Below, one piece after another: positions 50,685 through 60,690 of a stretch of DNA of 64,000 bases (positions within the stretch are counted from its first letter, which is position 1; each line of letters opens with the position of its first letter). The stretch lies in NCBI GenBank assembly GCA_946122785.1, contig CAMGYJ010000011.1, positions 6,510,001-6,574,000 of the forward strand, read 5' to 3'. Source of the stretch: Linum tenue. Taxonomy: Eukaryota; Streptophyta; Magnoliopsida; Malpighiales; Linaceae. Under the pieces are notes generated by a model, which was not told the origin of the DNA, searched no databases, and saw only the letters and a list, made by a program, of their open reading frames with translations. The position numbers were made by a program, and so were the translations under genes.

Positions 50685-53600
50685 TAAACCAGTTTGCCAG
50701 TTCCAGTGTTCTGTGCGTACATGTACAGAAGCAACTGATTGTGGGGGACTTCGTGAGGGAACCGCTAACCCAAATTAACTCCTCCAATTTTCTCTCTGCA
50801 TACGTATTCCTCAGAATTCAAATCCGTATTTTTGTTTAACTCGTTTTTCAAGGATGCAGTTCCATTTCGTTGCTGAGATGATAAGGGAATATTTGGGAAT
50901 ATACTGTGTCATTCCTTATTTCTAGTGTGTGTAAGTTTTTGTTATTTTATCGGGTGTTTTTCTCCAGATTTGCTACGTTATTTACACCCAAATCAGGTTT
51001 CCTTTATTTGCTCGTCTTGTTTGACTGAGGAGCTTTTATAAACTGCCGCTCTGTTTTTAATAAATCCTTTTCTATTCCAGCTTGTGCATCTCTGTTTAGA
51101 ATGCTTGTTAGGCTACCTATTTTTTGGCGCTACTTTGTGTGCACGGGGGCACGTTAGGCCCTTTAAAAAGGCTTGACATTGGCCTCTGCTGTTATATACA
51201 TACGAGGAAAGTAAAGGACAGGATGTTGAAGATAACTATTTTACGTTTACTGCAACTAATGCACTTGGGGTTAAATATTTTGTTACCAAGATTCTGTGTG
51301 ATACTTGCTTACAGGGTTATTTTATTTCACAAGAGTTAGTGACATGAAGGGGGCAACATCTTCTTGTGATTGTTGTGGAAGGGTTTTTAGTCCTTTGTTT
51401 GCATGGCATGTTTGCTGAAACATGCCTCACTTTTGGGGTGAGAAGCAAAGATTTGATAGCGACTCACCATTCTCTTATTTCTGTTTATATTGGGCCACCT
51501 GTGACTTGGTCCTCTGTGTTTGGCTGAAGCCCTTTCTGTGCTCTCTGTTGTGCTATGATATGTCTGCTCTTGCATCAATGTTCTATTTCCTTGAGGATGT
51601 TCATTTGGTACTGCAATGACGCTGGTGCTGATTATGCATTAGTTCATCATTCGGGGACCTGAATGATGTCCAAAATTTCAAATTATTGTGTGATCTAGTT
51701 GCAAAGAAGCCATTGAGTGCTAACCTGAAAAGTCTTTGTTTCGGATGAACAGGGCTCTTGGACTCGTTGCTATGAACCACAGCAGCATACTACATCTCAA
51801 GTCCCAGTTAGTGCTGGAGTTTTGTTCTATGGAAGTGAGAAAATATAGTATAAAGGCTAGCATCCTGTGATCATGGCTACATGAGTAGTGTAGGAGTTTT
51901 GTTCTATGGAAGTGAGAATATTTGAGGTTTGGTGGAGACTGATCTGTTCTTGTTGCCTGCAGATTCCTTATTCCTGGAGCTTGGTCCAGTTAGTATGTGG
52001 CCTGGTGAAATGGGTTTATCGTGGTGGGTCTCCCCTGTTTATTGGGGATCCTTCCCAATTGGGTTGGGTTCATATTTTTAGCTTAGCCTGTCAATGTCAG
52101 ACGAGCTGAGGAGCTTTTATAAAATGCCGTTCTGTTTTTGATAAATCCTTTTCTTTTCCAGCTTGTGCATCTCTGTTTAGAGTGCTTGTTAGGCTACCTA
52201 TTTTGCGGTGCTACTTTGTGTGCACACTTGAGTGCTTGTACTTTTAAAGGTCTTGGTAGGAATTGTGAACCTGATTTGTCTGTGGGTGCTTCTACTTGTA
52301 AAGACCGTGGTGGAGTTTGTGAACTGGATTTGTATGGAAACATGCTAAGAAAAGATACTGAGTCACTGCAGAAGAGTAATTAATATGTCAGGGATTTGTT
52401 TCACCAGATATCAGGTGCATGAGTTTAGACGATGGTGTACTTTGTCTACTCTCTCAAACCCATCATAGTGAAATTACAATGTCACGTTTGTCTTTGATAA
52501 ATGTCGAGTATGATGCTTTGGGTAGGAATGAAAGCTTATGTTGTTGGAACTGTTGCGAAGGGAAACATCAACATAGAATAGTTCAGGCAGGCTGCTTAAG
52601 CAAATAGCGCTAACATGTCTGCACTCATGGTATTGTTTCATGTTAAAAAGCTTCGAGTTTGACCAAACTCTGTTGTGTGGTTGCATGAATTGTGAACTGA
52701 AAAGAAGAGGGAAATAATGATGATGCTCTACAAGGAGGAGGCCCAGCAATGATGATGAGCTGCATCAGATTCAGAGGTCAATTTCCATTCTACAGTTTTC
52801 AATTGCTTTTAACCTCTTCAAGAGAGAAGATCCCACTTCCGTGTTGGATTGCGTTAGGTTTGTGTAATAACCCTTTCTTTCTTCATTCATTATTTCTTAA
52901 AGGATCCAAGTAATGCTTAGAATGAGCTCACATGCAGTCTATTCGTTCTGAATGGGGGAACTACATTTGGCAATTATGCTGAACGAATTCAGAGAGAATG
53001 CAAGGTAATGCCATTCATTTCTTTTCTCCTGGTATTTCCTTTTCTTTTGATTGTATGCAGAAGTACATTCACTTCTAATATGTGTTTCTTGACGTTTGCC
53101 CGTGATCTGCTTGACTTGACTGGGCTCGAGGTAGGAAGAATTACACAAGATCACTCTTAACCGAAGACCATTAAGACAACCACCACGATGCAGCTCCATC
53201 AACCTCTTCGACGAAGAAGGCAATCTGAAGCTACAGATACGTTTCGAGTGTGGCAATCCATTTGTCTCCAAAAATCCATTCAGAAGGTCATTTTTTTCTG
53301 TTTCAGTTACTTTGCAGTCAGTATCTCGCTCTTTTCCTCCGACGGCGGATTCTGCAGATAACCAGGAGTGGCAGTAGCAGCACAGCAGCAACGGTAGAAA
53401 GATACAACATTAACCAAGTCTGAGGAAGCTACCACAACTAAGAAAAACACTTATATTAATGTCTTCAATAGTGATCTGTGAAATAAGTACATGATATACT
53501 TGGTAGACATTTCCTAGCTGACTTTGTTTGGGTAAGTATGAATATGGTAAGGGTTGCCCGTGACTGTTTGATATGCGACCAAAATGTTCATCCATTGCTG

Positions 53601-54265
53601 CACTGATCAGTTTTTCCTGATGTGTACATAGCTCTCTGCTCTCTTGAAACATCCCCTTCAATTTAAGTACGGACTTCCCATTTTTAGGCTGGATATGCAA
53701 TTCCTAGATGAATCCGTTGCACGAAGGATTATCGATTCGACACGACTTGTTAATTATTCAACCAGGTCTGCTGCTCTGTTCCAGTACTCATTTTAAGAGC
53801 CACGTGAATCCTGATGCAATTTAGAACTCGAAATAGGATAATCATCATACTTATGGGGAATTTTTAATACAATTAAAGAAAATAATTACTACTTATACAA
53901 ACTTCATGTTTCCTGTCCAGTAAAGCATCGTAATCATGCATGAACACGGGAATTCTAGTTGTCTAGCTAGCTAGCTGCTGTTTTAGACCGACAATATAAA
54001 CTGCAGAAAATGCTCTGATACCTCCACACACAAACCATTGAGAACTGCTGCCATCGCAGCTGCAAACAACAATAAAAAGCACAAATACAACACAGTGGTT
54101 CTACGAGCAAACAAAAATCAAATTTGGAAATTCCAATGCAGTAACGATCGTGGAGAACAAAAGAAAATGTCACAAAAACAAAAACACCTAGCAGCAACTG
54201 CTCCATCTTTGATTGTTTGGGAAAAAACAAATACATAAAAATCTTAGTGCCTTGTCATTCCGTAA
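50685..54265 (+). other. MULE right arm, unrecognised exon-like blocks
   Basis: No complete gene recognised. 51028-51140 and 52108-52220 are direct repeats (GAGGAGCTTTTATAAA and GCTTGTGCATCTCTGTTTAG), offset 1080. On the + strand, about 52950-53006 (NGGTTFGNYAERIQRECK) followed by 53135-53286 (EELHKITLNRRPLRQPPRCS) reads as two spliced exons of an unknown protein. These may be the 3' part of the same captured gene whose 5' blocks lie at 44-47 kb, with the transposase gene between; that link is speculative. The tail 53700-54265 looks non-coding. Confidence 0.45.
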
Positions 54266-56831
54266 TTATTCAGGAGTCCCACTCCATTCCACACCGCCCT
54301 CCACGGAATCACCTCCACTAACACTTTCCACGAGTACCTTCTGATGGAGAGCATCACGCTCCGTATTCTCCATATTGTTCAACAAGTACAGAGCTAGACC
54401 CAGCCTCTCCTCTTCACTATCAAACTGCAAAATGTAAATGAAGAAGCCATAAAAAAATGACCAAAATTGCGTCAATAACAATAATACCAAGATGAAGGGA
54501 ATAAACCACCTTCTTCTTCAGTCCCCGGGCACACTCATCCAAATGGCCACCACATGTCATCAACTTCAACACAAACAACCCACAGTCGAACCTGGCCCAA
54601 AAACATTTAAACCGAATATTCAATCAAATAGCTTATTACAAACAAACCAACTAATGAGAAACTAGAAAGATAAACATACCCATTCTCTTGCCGCGGAGCA
54701 TTGACCACCTCTACGATGGTGAAAGTGCAAAACATCTTGGCTTCGAATCTCCTCATGACTGCTTCAAAAAAGATAGAGTCCAGTTCCTTTGCCTACAGCA
54801 AGTACATAATATGTCAGCATATATACAAATTGAATACATAACATAGCCTTTTAGATGCCCAAGATGACTTACAATCAGTGATACTTTTTCTCCCCTTGTA
54901 ATTGGATCGACACAATTTGGAAGTGAGTCCCATATTTCAATCATCTCTTTCTTAAGGTCAAAAACAGAAAGAAAGAAGTGGCTACCCACCAGCACTGGGA
55001 CAAAAATCTGACATGTACACACATTACTTAAACCTCAACAAAAAATTCTATCCATCACGAAATTCGAAGAGGTTCCAGCATTTGCAACAGTTACCTTCTC
55101 ACAATCATTGAAGTCCCCAGAGCAGTACACTGTTTTAATTCTTTTCTCAGGGTAAGAAAAAACGCGATCTCCGGTTGCACAGGCCACCTACAAGAATAGT
55201 CATATTAAATCGTAATAGTTACACAATCTATTCACTTTTTATGGATACCTAGATAAGGTTCCAATTTTTACGTGCTAACCAGTCAGGTTCATAATGTCAA
55301 TGTCACCTCGCGAACAGAAGTGCTGAAAATACACTAGTGTGGTATGAGTTTATTGCACAGAAGCAGCCATACAACTTTTAAAAGGAAACCTAAAAATTTG
55401 GTTTCTGGAATTTCAAGAAAATTGGGCAGCACGTCTAGGATTGGGTGGCGCTACAACTTTTCAATCGATAATTCAGCACAAAAATTATGGCCTAAAGTTC
55501 AAGTTTTTTTAATGACAGACAACAAATTTAAGTGACTAGCCGAGATATTCTAATAACAGCACAAAAGTTATGGCCTAAAGTTCAACAGATTTTAACAACC
55601 CTATACAATCATTCATAATGAAGACTCTTATAACCAAAAATAACTTTTAGCAACCAGTAGTGTTTGAAATATATCCAATTACTACTTTTAAAGATATGCA
55701 AAATCATACCAAATACAACTTATGAACTTACAGCAAATGCCGGTGGTAAGAACCAATTCATAGGTTTTTCATTTTCCAACTCCGGCACCGTTAACAAGTC
55801 AACGCACATAGTGATCACCTACACAAATAAGCAGTGTCAAAACACATATCATGTTACACAACTTTGCTCCTTTACTAAGCCATTTATAAATTCAAGAATC
55901 AAGATAAGTTGTATACGAACCTGAGTAGACAATGGTATTTCCGGCACTAGTACCTTAAACTCTCCACGGGTTAGATGAAACCATGGAGATCTAACCAGCG
56001 CCTCACTACAACCAACAACAGACAATACAAATCATTTTTTAGTGCTTTTAACGTGCAGAAAATGAATTATGCTCAATTAATAACAATGTAACACAATTTT
56101 TTTAATACCTTTCATCCTTGAATGGATCAAAAACGTGGTTGATCAACCACTGATCCCTTTTTGATAGGGACTTTGTAGTGATGAAGGGGCCGATCACCTT
56201 TATTTTGGCATTAGTCCTCTCGGGATCTTTCCGGGTCCAAATAGGACTCCGCAACCTAATTGGAGACTTTCTAACCGCTTTCCCCTATCATTTAACATAT
56301 GCATTAAAACACTGATATCACATAAACACAAAAACCAAAAGTGTGACTAGGGGTACCTTTCTCCTGCTGACTGTGCTTTTCGTCTCATGTTGACTCCTTG
56401 TTGCCAAGGAAAACGAGCTATCCGAGCTTAAGTTCACAACTTCGACTTTATCGTCATTCTTCTGTTTTCTGCCAATTTCAGAGTGAAATTATAAGCAAAG
56501 CTCGCAGCTATGGACCTCGCAATCAAGAATAATTGGGGATTTTCGTGCTATGAAAGAACAAGGGGAAGAAGATAGAAGAGCGGTGTGGAGCTTGACTTGG
56601 GATTTGTTTTCTTTCCATCTGAACTGAAATATTTTTTCACCACCGCCGTTATACCATCACCATCGGCGACCTCGTCTCCGCTGCCGCCACTGCCTTCCTC
56701 GACCTTTCGCTTCTTTGGCACCGATTCAACCCTAGTTTCGCTCGAGCAGGAGTCGGGGTGGGGGTGGAGCCTTCGCTTGAAGGTTCGGGACTAGCATCCA
56801 AATGCAGAGGCGCGAGCTGGTGGGCATCCAT
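54266..56831 (-). CDS. Ulp1-like (peptidase C48) SUMO-protease-like protein carried by the MULE
   Basis: Ten exons (56831-56704, 56468-56357, 56284-56109, 56005-55921, 55818-55732, 55187-55095, 55007-54873, 54792-54680, 54591-54510 and 54424-54266) join in frame into 389 residues. The catalytic core has His237 (VGSHFFLSVF), Asp254 (IEIWDSL), Gln307 and Cys313 in PRQENGFDCGLFVLKLM, the full Ulp1 triad plus oxyanion Gln. The first exon and ATG lie in the right TIR; its donor (AAAG|GTCGAG) is weak but gives the only join I found that keeps the frame. Ulp1 proteases process or remove SUMO. Plant MULEs of the Kaonashi group carry similar genes of unknown benefit to the element. Whether this copy is expressed, or cuts SUMO, is unknown. 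Introns such as 55188-55731 are AT-rich. Confidence 0.9.
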
Positions 56832-57234
56832 GGCCGAGATCGAGAACCCTAGGGTAGGGAGGGGAAACGAACAAAATTGGGGATCTCAGATTCTGAAATC
56901 TTCCCCTTGGTGACATTCAATATTAATATTATGCATTTTGATTAAAGAAACGAAAACAATTACACTATCTATTTATGATAAGAAATTTAGGTGTTATAAA
57001 TTATGAATGACAAAAAGAAGGTACTATAAATGTTCAATTGAAAATTTACATGATTGATTTAACCAGAAAGACGGCAAAATATTATTTGGGACTAAATAGT
57101 ATTCTGAAATAAATTTATAGGTATGCTTGTAATTTTTATTATTTTTAAATAATTACTTAATTATAATTAATTAAAAATTATTAACAAGTGTGAACACAGG
57201 CGCACAACGTACGACCGTCGTACGGTAGCCTGAA

Positions 57235-57236
<2 letters not shown>
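56480..57236 (-). repeat. Right terminal inverted repeat of the MULE, 757 bp
   Basis: Reverse complement of 38427-39183. Its inner border falls at AGAGTGAAATT, 12 bp before the start of protease exon 2. Thus promoter, 5' UTR, exon 1 and nearly all of intron 1 of the protease gene are TIR sequence. Confidence 0.95.

Positions 57237-57280
<44 letters not shown>
57235..57280. repeat. (AT)n microsatellite at the right MULE border
   Basis: About 21 AT units directly outside the right TIR. A longer run (38371-38426) sits directly outside the left TIR. Confidence 0.95.
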
Positions 57281-57283
<3 letters not shown>

Positions 57284-57378
57284 GATTTCTGTATATTTTG
57301 GGTCTTAGCATTATTGTAGTTCTTCTACTTATTGTCTAAGTCTTGAGGTTTCGTAATAATACAAGTTACAAATTCGAG

Positions 57379-57968
57379 ATGAAAGCGTTTAGAGCCAGGG
57401 GAACGATGGAGGAAGGCGATGTAGTGTTTCGATCTGGTGCAGAAGTGAACCTAGACTCTCGAGTGTATTGGTGGCACGACAAGTACCGGCCCAGGAAGCC
57501 CAAGTACTGACCCCGACCGACAACCTGCCTCCGAAAATAGTTCAGGGTTACAAGCAGCATCTGATCTAGGGGGGCCGCCCCGGGCCACGACCCAACCCTC
57601 TCCAGATCCAGAGCAAGTATACCACTTGAATTTTCGATTTTAGGTATACATTTCAGGGTTTATTGGGGTTCCGTCCCAGCCCTCTCGGCCTCTTTTCAAA
57701 TGTGGCCCAGTGCTCTTTCCTATTCTGGATCCGCCGTTGGTTACAAGTTCAACATCTTCTACCCTGATCTCGTCGACAAGATCATCAGGGCTCCAATGTA
57801 CACGATTGAGAGGGACAGTAGCAGCGACGAGACCTGCATCGTCCGGTTCCATGCTGGATTGCGAATAAGGAGTGGGAATACTCTCACAACAATAGATTCA
57901 AATGCACGTTTGAGCGTGGGATATTGCACGTCTAGTTCAACTTCAAACGCCATCGCTACCGACAATGA
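57379..57968 (+). pseudogene. Cactin C-terminal fragment, broken
   Basis: MEEGDVVFRSGAEVNLDS, VYWWHDKYRPRKPKY, PPKIVQGYKFNIFYPDLV, ETCIVRFHAG, NKEWEYSH and FNFKRHRYR follow in order and match the highly conserved C-terminus of eukaryotic cactin, a nuclear spliceosome-associated protein. The copy is non-functional. It lacks the segment after KPKY (roughly 20 codons) and a short one after FHAG, changes frame at both, has a stop before FNFKRH, and is split by a 185-bp hAT element. No upstream cactin exons are visible on this side. It is a gene fragment or retrocopy. Confidence 0.88.
57555..57739. mobile_element. 185-bp hAT MITE inside the cactin fragment, perfect TSD
   Basis: Left end CAGCATCTGATCTAG; right end CTGGATCCGCCGTTG. 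The 8-bp TSD GTTACAAG is at 57547-57554 and 57740-57747, both within the cactin codons for QGYK. Removing the element and one TSD copy restores that local reading frame. Confidence 0.88.
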
Positions 57969-59221
57969 TTTACGAGCATTCTAATTATCAGGAACTTTAT
58001 ATTTCCTTTTGCCGTTAGAGCAGAGTTGGCAGATCATTTAGTCTTACGGATTTGTATGTGTCTCACTGTATGACATCATATTCTTTCGTGTAATTTTAAG
58101 AATCTATCTCTAACAGCATGCACGACAGAACAAGGGCTTCATTGGCTGTTTTTAGCAGGAGAAATTCGTTCTATATATCGTGATTGTTGCTGTTGTTGAT
58201 TATGATAATGCTGCAACTGCTGATTGTTGGCCAACAAGCCAGCAAAAACTAAATGGGGGAGCAGTGTTCAACAAGAATTAGACCAATAAGAGGAGCTGGG
58301 AAAAGGAGACATGTGATAAGCGTTCCATCCTGTACGTATGTAACGTAAAGGTGACAACTAAGCAGAAAACAAAGGACATTATTAGGGTTTGGTTTCCGTA
58401 TTAGCTTCGTGGACCTGGTGATGATGATCTTCACGATGTAACCCCGATCGAGGAGTGTATATAAATCTGTAAAAGAAATATTCTCATTTCAGTGGATGGA
58501 GAGAACGGCATAAGAAAATTAAGCAGTGTTTAATCTTTAATGCATTACTTTTTTGTGATATTTGGTGGCGACTTTAAATGGTTATCCGACATGCTCTAAC
58601 GAAAATAAGAAAGCTACAATTGGGTTATTTCGGAGGAGCTTTATTTTATTGTTATGTCTGTCACCACTATTCTCTACGGATCGGGAAATAGACGAGAATT
58701 CGATAATGCAAGAATATGAAAGTGTGCACACACGATTTACGTGGTTCATTAAAACAATGTGTATTAGCTAGTCCACGAACAGGAGAGAGTCAGATTCACT
58801 ATAATTTATAAGATACAGATTACTGAGATGTATGAGAAGTATTTACAGTACTTCTCCTAGGTCCAACTCTAATCCAATCTGATCAGCGAGACTTCGTGTC
58901 TTGCAACGAGCAATCCTCCTATATAAACATTTAGATTAATGGGATGAAAATCAAGCCTTACTATTTCTTCAAATCAAAAGTTTATTTATTTATTTATTTT
59001 ATAGTAGAACCTAATTACTTTATTCTAGCTCTCCACTACAAAAAAAAAGCTAATGTGTCAATTTTAAATTGAGCTAAAATATCATTAAAAGACAGAAAAA
59101 TACCACAATAGAGATGCACCGATCGTTTTATACAATTTAAATGTTACAAAAATGCCACTCAATTTAAATGTGAAGTTTATTTAGCATTATAACATTTCTT
59201 ACTACGTTCCATAGTGTCATA
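57969..59221. other. Intergenic, repeat-derived stretch near 58660-58900
   Basis: Sequence around 58675-58870 (GATCGGGAAATAGACGAG, TTTACGTGGTTCATT, GGTCCAACTC) resembles a dispersed plant repeat. A diverged relative is at about 61890-62080 (GATCGGGGAAATTGACAATG). No gene seen. Confidence 0.4.
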
Positions 59222-60690
59222 CTAGCTTATTACCCGGGCCGTTGGCCGGATTACTGTATGCTACCCGTTTGTGGAATGGGAGAGAAAGCAAGTGAGAGTG
59301 AAGGGATTGAGATTCCACTTGATTAGGACCGACCCACTAATCCGATTCTTCCTGACCTGGCCCAACCTAAAGGGTCAGAAAGAGTCAATAAGAAAATACG
59401 AACGGAGAGGATTAGTCATATATCTTGACTCTTCAGAAGTGGGTCAAATTAAGTAGTTACAACATCGAGCAATTGTCAAGCACATACACCATCACAAAAG
59501 TCACGGAACCTGATTCACTAAGCATTCAAACATTTGAGGACATTTCTGCAAAGGTACAACTTATATGTCTTTTTTCCAAACCATTTCCATCAACATGCTA
59601 ATAAATTTGCAATGCATAAAACAAACGGGCCAAAACTTGAAATTCAGCCTATTTGACCGACCCATGCCAAATTCTAATTATTCTTTACTTTTAAACTTTC
59701 TATTTGAAAATAAAAAATAGCGAAAGAAAAGAGACGACTACAATTCGCCATTTGCACATCACTTATTCGGGAATAAAACCATAGAAATTCAAAATGAACT
59801 GAAAATGTTTAGAATCGTTTTAATGTTTAAAATAACCAGATAGATCTTTATGTTTAGTTTTTTACTAATAAATACCAAACGATTTCCTATAAAATACACT
59901 ATAATTTGATCAATACGATGTCAAATAATTATAAAATATATATTTGAAACGATAAAAATTGAACTAATTGGGTTGGTCGAGGTTGAACCATTGAATAACT
60001 TTAAAATATATTATATTTTAGCCACTAAGATATAAAATAATAGCATAATATATATAATGCCAGAGAAAATCGCTTGTTTTAGAATGACAAACCAATGATG
60101 TTCATTTGTTTTACTTGATGGCCAAATCCCATGTAGGTCAGGCCCATTAAACTCTTTTATTTTATGGTTAGCGGTTAGCCCATTAGATACCATGCATTAG
60201 TTTATTGTTAAATTTTTTATTTTTAACAATAAAAAAGTATTATTTTTGTCTTTTCATATATATTTTATCACCACGGAGAAATAAAAGGGTATAAAGAAAA
60301 AATTGACACTCCTGGACCCGTTTAACTCCGCATGTGTACGGTAAGTTGGTCCGTTCCACAGAGGAAAGAGAAAAAAAATTGGCACTCCCTATTCTACACT
60401 CTCTACAAACTTTCCTCGAGCAGGGAATTTAAAATGGGGGAAGAGTTTTTTCCACCCTGCTATTATATGTTTTTAATTTAAATGGATACAACAAATGTAC
60501 TTAGTGTGATTAGTTATGATCATTGCCTTTCTTTAAAATGGTCATGGTTCGAATCCCAGTATGTATCTTCTTAATGAATAAAAAAAAGTAATTGTGAACA
60601 CCAAAATGTCCTTCCTACTTTCACTCTCGTTGCAGGAAATTTGAAAAGGGGCTCCCGTTTTTCCCTTCGGCGTATTATAAGTATAGTAGA
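59222..60690 (-). mobile_element. Non-autonomous Helitron, 1469 bp
   Basis: On the minus strand the 5' end reads A|TCTACTATACTTATAATA at 60690, the classic Helitron start. The 3' end at 59222 is a GC hairpin (CCGGCC-AAC-GGCCCGG), then GTAATAAG, then CTAG|T. Insertion between A and T with no TSD fits. There is no Rep/helicase frame, so it depends on another element. A Pol III-like B box GGTTCGAATCC lies at 60546-60556 on the + strand. Confidence 0.88.

Larger units (their letters stand above)
38427..57236 (-). mobile_element. 18.8-kb Mutator-like element with transposase and Ulp1-like protease
   Basis: Equal 757-bp terminal inverted repeats (38427-39183 and 56480-57236) enclose two intact minus-strand genes: a MuDR/FAR1-type transposase (50684-47259) and a Ulp1/C48 protease-like gene (56831-54266). 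Each TIR outer end contains the 17-bp near-palindrome CGTACGACGGTCGTACG, a possible transposase-binding site. Both flanks are (AT)n, so the expected 9-11 bp TSD cannot be told from the microsatellite. Known relatives are the Kaonashi-type MULEs of plants, which carry Ulp1-like genes. The left half holds unidentified exon-like blocks and a hAT insertion. With both ends and an open transposase gene this copy could be autonomous, but activity is not shown by sequence. Confidence 0.92.

Noticed and set aside
51387..52749. Several short frames on both strands in the MULE right arm
   Set aside because: They overlap, lack splice support and motifs, and part of the region is a direct repeat.
56649..56831. 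60-codon frame read straight through the TIR exon 1
   Set aside because: It runs past the only donor I found that keeps the protease frame; the last 18 codons are probably intron.
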